Assembly: GCF_019511605.1 (NCBI RefSeq)
Contig: NZ_JAEUAV010000012.1
Span: 62,001-126,000 of the forward strand
Origin: Paraburkholderia phenoliruptrix
GTDB taxonomy: Bacteria; Pseudomonadota; Gammaproteobacteria; Burkholderiales; Burkholderiaceae
Length of the DNA: 64,000 bases
Direction of reading: 5' to 3'
In this document: piece after piece, positions 9,070 through 18,149 of the stretch
Layout: each line of letters starts with the position of its first letter
How positions within the stretch are numbered: position 1 is the first letter of the stretch
The notes under the pieces: generated by a model
Told to the model about the DNA's origin: nothing
Database searches by the model: none
Seen by the model: only the letters and a program-made list of their open reading frames with translations
Position numbers and translations under genes: made by a program

Positions 9070-9795
9070 TCAGAACCGTGCGGACAGGGCAGTGGCTGCA
9101 AGATGCGCGGCGAAACCGCTCGCGCCGCTCGCCGGCATTTCAGGGGCGAGATGCAGGAACTGCTTGACCGCGCGCAGCGTCCCCGCACTGCAGCCGAGCA
9201 GCGTGTCGGCAAGCGCATCGGCTTCGGCGTCCAGCTCGGCAGCGGCCACCACGCGGCTCACGAGCCCCGCGTGCAATGCTTCGCCGGCGGACAGCCTGAC
9301 GCGGCTCAGCACCATGTGCGCGACGGTTTTCAGCGGCACGCGTCCGATCAGCGCGGACATGACGAGCGTCGGCGGAATGTCGCGCTCCATCTCGGGAATC
9401 TGGAACACGGCGTCGTCGGCGGCCAGTGCGATGTCGCATACAGCGGCGAGCGCGCAGCCTACGCCGAGCGCCTCGCCGCGCACGACAGAAACGAGCGGCA
9501 CGCGCACGGCCTTGAGCGCGTCGTAGAGCGCGAGCGGCGGCGCCGCGACCACGCGGCGCAAGGTTTCGGCTGAGGGCTTCGCGTCCTTCGGCGGCATCGG
9601 CGACTGGCGGCCTTTGCAAAAGTCCGCGAGTCGCGAACGGATGCGCACGAGCTTCACGTCGTCATCGAGTGTCGTGACAGTGTCGATAATGGCTTCGCTC
9701 ATGCCCGCGTCGATCAGGTTGCCGTTTCCGGCACGGTCGAGCACGACGTCCACGAGCGGGCCGTTGCGCTCTATCGCAACATAGGGGCTGGACAT
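9070..9795 (-). CDS. Crotonase (enoyl-CoA hydratase/isomerase) family protein with altered active site
   Basis: The start is ATG with AGGAG upstream (MSSPYVAIERN), giving 241 aa. The crotonase fold is evident: an oxyanion-hole-type FCKGR near residue 60, a second GVGCALAAVCDI segment, and FQIPEMERDIPP. In hydratases the second segment normally carries a catalytic Glu (GGCELA); here that place is Ala, while the second Glu of PE is kept. This pattern suggests an isomerase, hydrolase or ring-opening activity rather than simple hydration. It lies between the CoxL and UbiD genes, so it probably acts on a CoA ester in the same pathway. No CoA ligase is seen in this operon. Confidence 0.85.
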   Translation of the reverse strand: MSSPYVAIERNGPLVDVVLDRAGNGNLIDAGMSEAIIDTVTTLDDDVKLVRIRSRLADFCKGRQSPMPPKDAKPSAETLRRVVAAPPLALYDALKAVRVPLVSVVRGEALGVGCALAAVCDIALAADDAVFQIPEMERDIPPTLVMSALIGRVPLKTVAHMVLSRVRLSAGEALHAGLVSRVVAAAELDAEADALADTLLGCSAGTLRAVKQFLHLAPEMPASGASGFAAHLAATALSARF

Positions 9796-9835
9796 GCGGA
9801 TCTCCTGGTTCATTGTGATGTGTTCGTGCAACCGC

Positions 9836-12172
9836 TTACGCCATGTCGCGGTGAATGTATTCCCACACCACTTTCGGCGTGGCCGGCATCGCAAGTTCGT
9901 CGGTGCCGAACACCTTGAGTGCGTCGGCAAGCGCGTTGAAAATGGTCGCCGTGGCCGGCGTAATGCCGCTTTCGCCGCCGCCTTTCACGCGCAGCGGATT
10001 GCCCTTGGTCGGGTCCTCGGTGAGTTCGAGGTTCAGCGTGGGAATCACGCCCGCGCGCGGCATGCCGTAGTCCATGTACGAACCGGTCAGTACCTGACCG
10101 GTCTCGCGGTCCACGTAACAGGTCTCCGAGAGCGCCTGGCCGATGCCCTGCGCAAGACCGCCGTGCACCTGGCCTTCCACGATCAGCGGATTGATGGGCT
10201 GGCCCACGTCGTCCACGGAGGTGTAGTTCACGAGCGTCACCACGCCGGTGTCGGGGTCGACCTCGAGCTCGCAAACCGCTGCGCCCGTGGGATGCGCGGG
10301 CACCCGCGCGTTCACCTCCGCTTCGGCGTAGAGCTTGCGCGTGGCGGGTTCGCCCGGCAGGCCGTCGCGCGCGACCTGCGCCGCCACTTCGAAAAGGCCC
10401 AGCTCGCGCGACGCAGCGGTATCGCGGAACAGGCCGTTTTCAAACGTCACCTGTTCGGGCGAGACACCGAACTGTGCGGCGGCCACGCGTTTGCCAAGCG
10501 CTACGATCTGAGCGGACGCGTCGACCAGCAACATCCCGCCCAGACGCATCGAGCGGTCCGAATGACTGCCGCCGCCCACGCTCACAAATGCCGTGTCGCC
10601 GGTGCGAAGCGTGACGGAACGGATCGGCACGCCCAGGTGTTGCGCGATCACTTGCGCGAAGGTGGTCTCGTGACCCTGGCCGGTGGATTGCGTGCCCGCC
10701 ACGATGTCGATGCGGCCTTCGGGCAGCACCGTCAATTCGATGCGCTCGCGCGGCGCGCCCACCGGCGACTCGATATAGTTCGCTACGCCGATGCCGCGCA
10801 GCAGGCCTTTTTCGAGCGAGGCCGCGCGGCGCGCTTCAAAGCTGTCCCATTGCGCGAGCTCCAGCGCTCGCGCCATGTTGCGCGCGAATTCGCCGCTGTC
10901 GTAGGTGAGACCCATCGGGCTGCGATAAGGCAGCCTGTCATGCGCGATCAGATTGCGGCGGCGGATCTCGGCGCGGTCCAGCTTCAATTGCGCGGCGGCG
11001 AGGTCGAGCATGCGCTCGATCACGTGCGTTGCCTCCGGGCGGCCCGCGCCGCGGTAGGGCGCGGTCGGCACGGTGTTGGTCAGGACCGCGCTGATATGCA
11101 CGGCGGCCACCGGCACGTCGTAGACGGTCGTCATGATGCGCGTGCCGTTCGACATGGGCACATACGAAACCGTATGCGCGCCGATATTGCCGATCCATTC
11201 GTTGTCGATCGCGAGAATGCGGCCGTCGGGCGCGAAGCCGAAGGTCGCACGCACGATCTGGTCGCGGCCCTGATAGTCGGAGAGAAACGCCTCGCTGCGA
11301 TCGCTCGTCCACTTGACGGGCCGGCCGATGCGGCGCGCGGCCCACACCACGGCCAACTGCTCGACGTAGATGAACGAGCGCGGGCCGAAGCCGCCGCCCG
11401 TATCGGGGCACACCACGCGCACCTGGCCCGGCGGCACCTTGAGCGCTGCTGCGAGGCAAAGCTTTTGCCGCACCGCGCCCTGACTGCCGGAAATCAGCGT
11501 GTACAGGCCGCTTTCGTGGTCGAACACGCCAATCGCACTGCGCGGCTCCATCTGGCAATTGACGACGCGGCTGTGATGAAACTCGCGCGTGAGCACGAGC
11601 GCTGCATTTGCGATGACGCGGCGCGCTTGCTCGCGCTCGCCCAACTGCGTCTGAAAGCACAGATTGCGCGGCGCGCCTTCCCACAACTGAGGCGCGCTGT
11701 CCTGCATGGCGTCGGCGGCGTTGACGACTGCGTCGAGCACCTCGTAGTCGACCTCGATCATTTCGCTCGCGTTGCGCGCGGCGAGCGGCGTGTCCGCGAT
11801 CACCATCGCGACCGGCTCGCCCACGTAGCGCACACGATCAATCGGCAGCGGAACGTGCAACTGGTTGAAGATCTCGCCGGTGAGCGAGGTGAGAAATGCC
11901 TTCTTCGTGGCGTCGATGGCATCCACCGGGTTAGGCACGTGGTCCACGCCCTGATAGCCGTCGTCCAGATAGTCCTGGCCGACCAGCACCGCGATCACGC
12001 CGGGCGCCTCACGCGCGGCGCTCACGTCTACCGAGCGCAGCACGGCGTGGGCGTGCGGCGAGCGCAGAAAGGCCGCGTGCACCTGGCCGTCCAGTCGGAA
12101 GTCGTCGGTATAGCGGCCATTGCCGGTGACGAAGCGGCGGTCTTCGAGGCGCGCAAGTGGTTGGCCGATCAT
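9836..12172 (-). CDS. Molybdenum hydroxylase large subunit (xanthine oxidase / CoxL-like)
   Basis: 778 aa. It begins MIGQPLARLEDRRFVTGNGRY and contains the aldehyde-oxidase a/b hammerhead followed by Mo-cytosine-dinucleotide binding regions. The segment APYRGAGRPE matches the form II AYRGAGR type and not the AYRCSFR loop of true CO dehydrogenase, so CO oxidation is unlikely. The catalytic-type Glu is present near the C-terminus in KGGGESGI. This class hydroxylates or dehydroxylates N-heterocycles, aldehydes, furoyl-CoA or 4-hydroxybenzoyl-CoA. Its ATG overlaps the TGA of the 2Fe-2S subunit by four bases, indicating translational coupling. Confidence 0.93.
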   Translation of the reverse strand: MIGQPLARLEDRRFVTGNGRYTDDFRLDGQVHAAFLRSPHAHAVLRSVDVSAAREAPGVIAVLVGQDYLDDGYQGVDHVPNPVDAIDATKKAFLTSLTGEIFNQLHVPLPIDRVRYVGEPVAMVIADTPLAARNASEMIEVDYEVLDAVVNAADAMQDSAPQLWEGAPRNLCFQTQLGEREQARRVIANAALVLTREFHHSRVVNCQMEPRSAIGVFDHESGLYTLISGSQGAVRQKLCLAAALKVPPGQVRVVCPDTGGGFGPRSFIYVEQLAVVWAARRIGRPVKWTSDRSEAFLSDYQGRDQIVRATFGFAPDGRILAIDNEWIGNIGAHTVSYVPMSNGTRIMTTVYDVPVAAVHISAVLTNTVPTAPYRGAGRPEATHVIERMLDLAAAQLKLDRAEIRRRNLIAHDRLPYRSPMGLTYDSGEFARNMARALELAQWDSFEARRAASLEKGLLRGIGVANYIESPVGAPRERIELTVLPEGRIDIVAGTQSTGQGHETTFAQVIAQHLGVPIRSVTLRTGDTAFVSVGGGSHSDRSMRLGGMLLVDASAQIVALGKRVAAAQFGVSPEQVTFENGLFRDTAASRELGLFEVAAQVARDGLPGEPATRKLYAEAEVNARVPAHPTGAAVCELEVDPDTGVVTLVNYTSVDDVGQPINPLIVEGQVHGGLAQGIGQALSETCYVDRETGQVLTGSYMDYGMPRAGVIPTLNLELTEDPTKGNPLRVKGGGESGITPATATIFNALADALKVFGTDELAMPATPKVVWEYIHRDMA

Positions 12173-12690
12173 GGCTTGACACCCTCCGTAGCGGGCGCGG
12201 CCAGCGCCGGGTACATCTCGCGCGCCGCATGGCGCACCGCCTCGATAATGTTCACATAGCCGGTGCAACGGCAGATGTTGCCTTCGAGCGCGTGGCAGAT
12301 GCTCGCTTCGTCGAGCCGCGGCGCTTCGCGCAGATAGAAGCCGACCGACATGATCATGCCCGGCGTGCAGAAGCCGCACTGCAAGCCGTGGCACTGCACG
12401 AACGCGTTCTGCACCGGATGCAGTGGTGCGTCCGCAGCTTCGCTGTGTGTGCCGCACAGACCTTCGATGGTTGTAACCGTGCCGCCGCTTGCCTGCGCGG
12501 CGAGCACCGTGCACGACTTCACCGAAACGCCGTCGAGATGCACGGTGCACGCGCCGCACTGGCTCGTATCGCAACCGACGTGCGTGCCCGTGAGGCGCAG
12601 CGTCTCGCGCAGAAATTCGACGAGCAGCATCTGGTCGGGAACCTCGCGCCGCACGTCGGCGCCGTTCACCCGCAATTGAACTTCAACCAT
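12169..12690 (-). CDS. Molybdenum hydroxylase small subunit, two [2Fe-2S] clusters (CoxS-like)
   Basis: 173 aa. The N-terminal plant-type ferredoxin domain has CDTSQCGAC and a later Cys in VKSC. The C-terminal helical domain has CGFCTPGMIM and NICRCTGY. These eight cysteines bind the two clusters that carry electrons from the Mo centre of the large subunit to FAD in the medium subunit. It overlaps the large-subunit start by ATGA and follows the CoxG-like gene by 67 bases. Length and motifs are complete. Confidence 0.95.
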   Translation of the reverse strand: MVEVQLRVNGADVRREVPDQMLLVEFLRETLRLTGTHVGCDTSQCGACTVHLDGVSVKSCTVLAAQASGGTVTTIEGLCGTHSEAADAPLHPVQNAFVQCHGLQCGFCTPGMIMSVGFYLREAPRLDEASICHALEGNICRCTGYVNIIEAVRHAAREMYPALAAPATEGVKP

Positions 12691-12757
12691 GATTCACCCT
12701 GTTGTTGCTGGAATTGCCCGACCTGCCGGACCTGCTGGATCGAGCGCCTCGCCGCGC

Positions 12758-13225
12758 TCAGTCGGCCACGCCGGCGCTCGCCTGCGCGCTCATCGTCGCG
12801 TTGAAGCGCTTGAAGAACTCCGCCGCGAGCTTGTTGGCGACCGACGTGACGAGCCGCGAGCCGATCTGCGCGAGCTTGCCGCCCACCTGCGCGTCGGCGA
12901 CGTAAGTGAGGAGCGTGCCGCCTTCTTCGGCGTCGGCAAGCGTGACGGTTGCAGCCATCTTGCCGAAGCCCGCGACGCCGCCTTCGCCCGAGCCGACGAT
13001 TCGGTAACCGTTGGGGCCGTCGCGCTCGGAAAGCTGCAACGTGCCCCTGAAGCGTGCCTTCACGGGGCCGACCGAGGCCACCACGACGGCCTTGTACTCG
13101 TCGTCGTTCTGCGCGACGAACTCTTCGCAACCCGGCACGCATGCCTGCAGCACGGCGGCATCGTTCAAGCCTTTCCACACCTGTTCGCGCGTGGCGGCGA
13201 TGGTCTGCGATCCGGTGAACTCCAT
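12758..13225 (-). CDS. CoxG-like SRPBCC protein
   Basis: 155 aa from the ATG preceded by AGGAGA (MEFTGSQTIAATREQVW). The START/SRPBCC fold pattern of the carbon-monoxide-dehydrogenase G family is clear: AVLQACVPGCEEF, then a GPVKARFRG strand and GEGGVAGFGKM. CoxG-type proteins are encoded with Mo hydroxylases and are thought to help membrane recruitment or assembly of the complex. Here it lies between the FAD subunit (29 bases) and the 2Fe-2S subunit (67 bases), consistent with that role. Confidence 0.9.
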   Translation of the reverse strand: MEFTGSQTIAATREQVWKGLNDAAVLQACVPGCEEFVAQNDDEYKAVVVASVGPVKARFRGTLQLSERDGPNGYRIVGSGEGGVAGFGKMAATVTLADAEEGGTLLTYVADAQVGGKLAQIGSRLVTSVANKLAAEFFKRFNATMSAQASAGVAD

Positions 13226-13254
13226 TCTTGTGTCTCCTGAAAACGTGAAGCGGA

Positions 13255-14073
13255 TTAAGCGGGCCGGCGCAGCGGCTGCCCGAGCAGCGCCTGTACGGCG
13301 CGGCGTGTGTAGGTTTCGATCAGATGCGCGCGATAGGCGGCCGAGCCGTTGTCGTCGTCGGGCAGCGAACCGCTGTCCATCTTCAGGCAGGCGAGCGCGG
13401 CCTCCGAGAGGTTGGCGTGCAGTGCGGCTTCGGCGTCGAACCAGCGAAACACCGAGGCGCCCGCGCCGGTCACGGCCACGCGAATCGAATCGGCGAATTG
13501 CGCGACGAACACGCCGACAACCGCATAGCCCGAGGCCGGCTGGCGCAACTTCGCGTACGCCGCGCGCAGCGGAATGGGATACTCGAAGCCGATGACGAGC
13601 TCGTCCGGCTCGAGCGCGGTCTGGAAGGTATCGACGAAATAGTCGTCGGCGGCAATGCGGCGTTGCGAGGTGACGATCTGCGCGCCGAGCGCGAGCACGG
13701 CGCTCGGGTAATCGGCGGCGGGGTCGTTGTTCGCGACCGAGCCGCCCATCGTGCCGCGGTTGCGCACCTGTGGATCGGCGATCACATTGGCAAGCCGTGC
13801 GAGCGCCGGGATCGCCGCTTCGACCACCGGCGACGCGGCCACTTCCGCATGTCTCGTCAGCGCGCCCACGTGCAGCAGGTCGCCTTGCACGCTGATGCCG
13901 CGCATCGCCTCGATACGCGTGAGGTCGATCAGGTGCGATGGCGCGGCAAGCCGCTGCTTGAGCGTGGGGATCAGCGTCATGCCGCCGGAAAGCGGGCGCG
14001 CGTCCGCGTGTTCGCGCAGCCACGCGAGCGCCTCGTCGAGTGAGGACGCCCGAAGGTAGAGAGTCTCGTACAT
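13255..14073 (-). CDS. Molybdenum hydroxylase FAD-binding subunit (CoxM-like)
   Basis: 272 aa. The FAD-binding PCMH-type fold is shown by ARPLSGGMTLIPTLKQRL near residues 26-43 and by RNRGTMGGSVANNDPAADYP around residue 105, the two flavin loops of the xanthine-dehydrogenase medium subunit. A CO-dehydrogenase flavoprotein C-terminal domain follows. It passes electrons from the 2Fe-2S subunit to the final acceptor. Order on the strand is M-G-S-L, and the gene starts 13 bases after the alpha/beta hydrolase, so all are probably one transcript. Confidence 0.94.
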   Translation of the reverse strand: MYETLYLRASSLDEALAWLREHADARPLSGGMTLIPTLKQRLAAPSHLIDLTRIEAMRGISVQGDLLHVGALTRHAEVAASPVVEAAIPALARLANVIADPQVRNRGTMGGSVANNDPAADYPSAVLALGAQIVTSQRRIAADDYFVDTFQTALEPDELVIGFEYPIPLRAAYAKLRQPASGYAVVGVFVAQFADSIRVAVTGAGASVFRWFDAEAALHANLSEAALACLKMDSGSLPDDDNGSAAYRAHLIETYTRRAVQALLGQPLRRPA

Positions 14074-14086
14074 GATGTCTCGTGAG

Positions 14087-14854
14087 TCAGGCGTCGTTCA
14101 GCCAGTTTTCCAGCGACGTCGCGAGCGCAGCCGGCGTTTCGTGCATCGGGTAGTGGCCCGCGTTCGCGAGCGTCTCGAGCGTCGCATTCGGATACCACGC
14201 CAGCCACGTGCGTTTCATCAACTCCGCGGTGATGGTTGGATCGTGCTCGCCGACGAAAAGCCTGACCGGCGTCGTGTTGCCCTCGACCTGCGCCGAAAAG
14301 TCGTTCGCGGCCCATTGCGGCAGGAAGCTTGCAAAAGCATCGGCACGCGAGAGCCTTTGCGACTCGCGCGCGAGATGCGCGCTGAAGCGAGGCACGAGAC
14401 GATTGCCGGTCGAGAAGGATATGATCGCGGCACGCCGCTCGACGTCGTCCACGGCTGCGCGGAATCCGGCAAGCCGCGCGTCGTCCATCCGCGAGCCGCA
14501 CGCGGGCACCGCGCATACGCCGGCCATGCGTTCGATGCGTGCGGGCGCGGCGAGCAGCACGCGCTGGATCGCCACGCCGCCCATTGAATGACCGATCAGG
14601 CTGAAGCGCTCCCAGCCGAGATAGTCGGCAAGCGCGAGCACGTCGTGAGCGGCTTCTTCGAAAGTGAACGCGCCGTCGCGCTCTCGCGAGCGGCCGTAGC
14701 CGCGATAGTCGAAGAACCCGTAGGTGAAGCTGTCGGTGTCCAGCATGGGAACGAGCGCGTGCCAGTCGTCGGCGCTGCCGAACCAGCCGTTCATCGCGAG
14801 CACCTTGCGCGGGCCTGCGCCGACCTGCACGTAACCGTTGAGCGCCTGAGTCAT
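14087..14854 (-). CDS. Alpha/beta-fold hydrolase
   Basis: The ATG is at MTQALNGYVQVG, with GGAGG upstream, giving 255 aa. It overlaps the stop of the fumarylacetoacetase gene by ATGA. The catalytic triad can be read as the nucleophile in GHSMGG (near residue 93), the acid in GEHDPT and the His in NAGHYP. Members of this size in aromatic operons hydrolyse ring-fission products, enol-lactones or esters. Context suggests it acts on an intermediate after ring cleavage, but its bond specificity is unknown. Confidence 0.88.
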   Translation of the reverse strand: MTQALNGYVQVGAGPRKVLAMNGWFGSADDWHALVPMLDTDSFTYGFFDYRGYGRSRERDGAFTFEEAAHDVLALADYLGWERFSLIGHSMGGVAIQRVLLAAPARIERMAGVCAVPACGSRMDDARLAGFRAAVDDVERRAAIISFSTGNRLVPRFSAHLARESQRLSRADAFASFLPQWAANDFSAQVEGNTTPVRLFVGEHDPTITAELMKRTWLAWYPNATLETLANAGHYPMHETPAALATSLENWLNDA

Positions 14855-16209
14855 GCTGCCGCCTCCGTTTCGTGCGGCCCGAACGCCAACTCGAGCGCCG
14901 GGGCAATGCGCGCACGACATTCGCCAAAGCCGATCGGCACCGCACCCGTTTTCGTTGCACGCGCGCTCAGCGTGATCTCGTCGCCGTCTTCCAGTGCCGT
15001 GCGGGTTTCACCGTTGGGCAGGCGAAGCGGATCGCGGCCGGCGTTCGTCAGCTCGGTAATGCACGCGCGCGCCGCATCGTCTGCGCCGGAGATGGTGCCG
15101 CTGCCGAGCAGATCGCCGGTACGCAGATTGCAGCCGTTGCTCGTGTGATGCGCGACCATCTGCGCGAAGGTCCAGTACAGATTGTCCAGATGCGTGTGCG
15201 TGATGCGTACTGCGCCGGCGCCGCTCTCGCGCAGTGCCTGAGTCGACAGATGCGCGTACAGCTCCAGATGCAGGCCGCCTTCGCGCTGATCGCGCAAGCC
15301 GTGCAGATGCGGCATCAGCGGTGGATCGTCCGCGGCGCGCGCAACCGGCGCCTTGCGGAAGGGCGCGAGCGCTTCGGCAGTCACTATCCACGGCGACACG
15401 CTTGAATGAAAGCTCTTGCCGAGAAACGGTCCCAGCACCTGCTCGAACCACTGAATGCTTTTTGCGGACCAGTCGTTGAGCAGCGAGTAACCGAAGATGT
15501 GCGCGTGGGCGTCGTCCACGGCGATAGGCTGCGTGAGCCGATTGCCCAAGCCGATCCACGCCGCGAGTTCCAGTTCGAAGTCGAGCGCAGGTGCGGGGCC
15601 GAACACGATCTGACCGCCCGCGTCGCGATACTGGCCGTGCGGGCGGCGCACTTCGCCGCCGCTCACACACAGCGACGACGCGCGGCCGTGATACGCGATC
15701 GGCAGCGACTTGAACGCCGGCGGCAGCGGATCGGCGAGGCCCTTGTAGCGGCCGTGGCGCTCGGTGTGATGAAGCGAGGTCAGAAAGTCGGTGTAGTCGC
15801 CGACATTGCAAGGCATGCGCAGCTCGAGCGTGTCGATGCGCGGCAGCAGCGCCTCGGCCATCTGCTGCACGCGGGCGCGTTGCGGCGCGTCGCTTTTCAG
15901 CAGGTCGGACAGCGCGGCTCGCAGCGCGCTGGCATAGCGCGCCGGCAGCGCCATTAGCCGCTCGAGCGTGCCTGCCGCAGCCGCTTCGCAGGCGAGCGCC
16001 GCATCGCTGCCAGCGGCGATCAGGCCGCTCTCGTGCAGCAAGCGCAGATCGACGGCGTGTTCGCCGATTGCGACGGCGCCGCGCGCAACGCCGTCTCGCT
16101 CGAACACCCCAAACGGCAGGTTCTGGATCGGGAAGTCCGTATCCGGCTGGTTCGCCGATTCGATCCAGCTGCGACGCGCGGGGTCGTGAGTAGGGTTGAG
16201 CGTGCTCAT
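14851..16209 (-). CDS. fahA: Fumarylacetoacetase
   Basis: 452 aa, full FAH architecture. The N-terminal SH3-like region (NLPFGVFERDG) is followed by the hydrolase domain with GDYTDFLTSLHHTERHG, where the second His region matches the catalytic His, then AYHGRASS, LLNDWSAKSIQ and GPFLGKSFHSS. The enzyme cleaves the carbon-carbon bond of fumarylacetoacetate or a related beta-diketo acid into two organic acids. It overlaps both neighbours by ATGA, so it is tightly coupled to the VOC gene upstream and the hydrolase downstream. No homogentisate dioxygenase is present, so the substrate could be a different fumaryl- or maleyl-keto acid. Confidence 0.9.
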   Translation of the reverse strand: MSTLNPTHDPARRSWIESANQPDTDFPIQNLPFGVFERDGVARGAVAIGEHAVDLRLLHESGLIAAGSDAALACEAAAAGTLERLMALPARYASALRAALSDLLKSDAPQRARVQQMAEALLPRIDTLELRMPCNVGDYTDFLTSLHHTERHGRYKGLADPLPPAFKSLPIAYHGRASSLCVSGGEVRRPHGQYRDAGGQIVFGPAPALDFELELAAWIGLGNRLTQPIAVDDAHAHIFGYSLLNDWSAKSIQWFEQVLGPFLGKSFHSSVSPWIVTAEALAPFRKAPVARAADDPPLMPHLHGLRDQREGGLHLELYAHLSTQALRESGAGAVRITHTHLDNLYWTFAQMVAHHTSNGCNLRTGDLLGSGTISGADDAARACITELTNAGRDPLRLPNGETRTALEDGDEITLSARATKTGAVPIGFGECRARIAPALELAFGPHETEAAA

Positions 16210-16739
16210 ACGACGGGCGTCTCCTTGCCCGCGTGACGGCGCGTTTCGGTCCAGGCGTCGAGCAGCGCACGCGCCTCTTTTCTGTACGTGGCGAGCGTTT
16301 GTGCCGGCGCGACCGGAACGGTCAATTCGAGGCGGAAGCCGTTGGGGTCGAAGAAGTAGATGGAGCGCACGAAATGATGATCGGTGACGCCAAGCACTTC
16401 GACGCCGTGATCGACCAGACGCTGTTTCATCGTTTCCAGCGCGTCCACGCTGGCGACGCGCAACGCGATATGGTTGACCCACGACGGCGTGTTCGGCGAA
16501 GGCTCTGCGGCGGTGTCGTCGCCGAGATCGAAAAAGGCAATGTAGGAGCCGTCGGCCATTTCGAAGAACAGGTGCACGTACGGACAATATTCGCCCGTGC
16601 TCGGCACGCGGTCGAGGCGGATCACATGGACGAGCGGCAAACCGAGAATGTCTTCGTAGAAATGGCGCGTTTCTTCGGCATTGCGGCAGCGCCACGCGAA
16701 GTGGTGCAGGCCGAGCACCGGCGGCAGGGTTTCGGACAT
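16206..16739 (-). CDS. VOC-family (glyoxalase / extradiol dioxygenase-like) protein
   Basis: 177 aa with two beta-alpha-beta-beta-beta units. The first begins LGLHHFAWRCRNAEETRHFY, the second NHIALRVASVDALE, ending in DPNGFRLELT. The two His and the Glu fit the metal-binding positions of vicinal-oxygen-chelate enzymes, among them type I ring-cleaving dioxygenases and glyoxalases. Given a FAD monooxygenase directly upstream and a fumarylacetoacetase directly downstream (ATGA overlap), a ring-fission dioxygenase role is attractive but not proven. A lyase or isomerase is also possible. Confidence 0.85.
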   Translation of the reverse strand: MSETLPPVLGLHHFAWRCRNAEETRHFYEDILGLPLVHVIRLDRVPSTGEYCPYVHLFFEMADGSYIAFFDLGDDTAAEPSPNTPSWVNHIALRVASVDALETMKQRLVDHGVEVLGVTDHHFVRSIYFFDPNGFRLELTVPVAPAQTLATYRKEARALLDAWTETRRHAGKETPVV

Positions 16740-16778
16740 GCTGTGTCTCCTTGATGCGCGAGCGGATCGGGCTGGCGC

Positions 16779-17966
16779 TCAGATTTCGACTGCGTCGACG
16801 TCGTATTCGAACAGCCAGTTGTAGCGCTCTTTGACGCGCTCTTCGTTCCACTCCCGATCGACGTATTCGGCTGCGCCTTCTGCGTGCGCGAGCGCGGGAT
16901 TGTGAAAGCGTTGGGTATTGGCCGCCGAGCCGCGCACGATGCGCGCGGTGCGCTCGAGTCGCAGCGCCTCGTAACGTTCAAGGGCGCGCGGGATGTCGTT
17001 CTCGTAACGCGCAAGGCAGCGCGCGATCAGATAGCCGTCTTCGAGCGCCATGCCTGCGCCTTGCGCGAGGAACGGCAGCGTGGGGTGGCAAGCGTCGCCG
17101 AGCAGCGTGGCGTTGCCCGAGCTCCAGCGCGCCATCGGCTCGCGGATCATGAGCGCCCATTTGTACGGCACGTCGATCGCGGAGATCATCGTGCGTACGT
17201 CTTCGTGCCAGCCCTCGAAATCGGCGAGGCATTCTTCGATGGTGCCGCGCTCGGACCATGATTCGACCTGCCAGCCGTCGCGCTCTACTGCACCGACGAA
17301 GTTGATCAGCTGGTGGCCGCGCAGCGGATAATGGATCACGTGCGCGCCGGGGCCGACCCAGTTGGTGCCGTAGGCGGTACGCATGTGCTCGGGCAATCTG
17401 CTGGCGTCGATCACGCCGCGCCAGGCCATCACGCCCGAATAAACAGGCTCGTCCGCGCCGAACAGAGCACGCCGCACGCGCGAGTGCACGCCGTCTGCGC
17501 CGATCAGCAGGTCCGCTTCGAAGGTCGCGCCGGAAGTGGTCTGCACCTCGACCTTGCCGTCCTTCTGCACGATCGACTCGACCTTGTGATCGAGCCTGAT
17601 CGCGTCAGCGCGAAAGGCGCGCACTGCGTCGACGAGCGCCTGGTGAAGGTCCGCACGATGCACGGTCAGATAGGGAAAGCCGAACACTTCGCGCGATGCC
17701 GCGCCGAGATCGAAGAGCGGCCACGTTTGACCGCTGTTCCAGAGTCGCACGCGCTTGCCGGGCGGCTCGCACGCAAGGCCTTCCAGGCGCTTGCCCACGC
17801 CGATGCGGTACAGCACGCGCGTGGCGTTCGGGCTCAACTGCACGCCGGCGCCGATCTCCCCGAGCGCTTTTGCCTGTTCAAGAATGGTGACGTCGAAGCC
17901 TTGTCTGAGCAACGCGGCGCCCGCCGTCAGGCCGCCGATTCCGGCCCCTGCAATGACGATTTTCAT
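16779..17966 (-). CDS. FAD-dependent aromatic-ring monooxygenase (salicylate / 3-hydroxybenzoate hydroxylase type)
   Basis: 395 aa. The Rossmann motif GAGIGG is at residues 7-12, the second flavin/NADPH motif in GADGVHSRVR near 155, and the third in LLGDACHP near 287: the group A flavoprotein monooxygenase pattern. The C-terminal NWLFEYDVDAVEI resembles 3-hydroxybenzoate 6-hydroxylase and salicylate hydroxylase relatives. It uses NAD(P)H and oxygen to hydroxylate a phenolic or heteroaromatic acid in the cytoplasm. It lies 39 bases upstream of the VOC gene. The upstream gap to the UbiX-family gene holds a long inverted repeat. Confidence 0.9.
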   Translation of the reverse strand: MKIVIAGAGIGGLTAGAALLRQGFDVTILEQAKALGEIGAGVQLSPNATRVLYRIGVGKRLEGLACEPPGKRVRLWNSGQTWPLFDLGAASREVFGFPYLTVHRADLHQALVDAVRAFRADAIRLDHKVESIVQKDGKVEVQTTSGATFEADLLIGADGVHSRVRRALFGADEPVYSGVMAWRGVIDASRLPEHMRTAYGTNWVGPGAHVIHYPLRGHQLINFVGAVERDGWQVESWSERGTIEECLADFEGWHEDVRTMISAIDVPYKWALMIREPMARWSSGNATLLGDACHPTLPFLAQGAGMALEDGYLIARCLARYENDIPRALERYEALRLERTARIVRGSAANTQRFHNPALAHAEGAAEYVDREWNEERVKERYNWLFEYDVDAVEI

Positions 17967-18009
17967 TCGATCTTTCGACCTCTTTCGTAATGACGTTTCT
18001 CTTATCGAG

Positions 18010-18037
18010 AAGATTTATCAATTGATCGATAAATCTT
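18010..18037. promoter_or_regulatory. 10-bp-arm inverted repeat, candidate operator upstream of the monooxygenase gene
   Basis: AAGATTTATC and GATAAATCTT are exact complements separated by eight bases, and ATCAATTGAT inside is itself a palindrome. It is AT-rich in a GC-rich setting, about 45 bases before the FAD monooxygenase start. A 17-bp segment of it recurs at 18857-18873. The minus-strand side lacks a U-run, so an operator is more likely than a terminator. Confidence 0.5.
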
Positions 18038-18149
18038 TTTAATAGGGTTCTGCTGTCGAACGGAACCACTTTAAAGCAACGTCAGTTTCTATAGAAGCAA
18101 AAGAATCCGAATGGTTTATCAGGGTATTTTATTAATACGCGGATTAATC

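Noticed and set aside
9836..12172. Aerobic CO dehydrogenase
   Set aside because: The large subunit has APYRGAGR and not the AYRCSFR active-site loop of CO-oxidising form I enzymes.
9794..12259. Plus-strand 821-codon frame opposite the Mo-hydroxylase large subunit
   Set aside because: Low-complexity His/Arg/Ala sequence and no ribosome site; the minus-strand gene has all motifs.
18010..18041. Rho-independent terminator
   Set aside because: The T-run follows the stem only on the plus strand, where no gene ends; on the minus strand it is absent.
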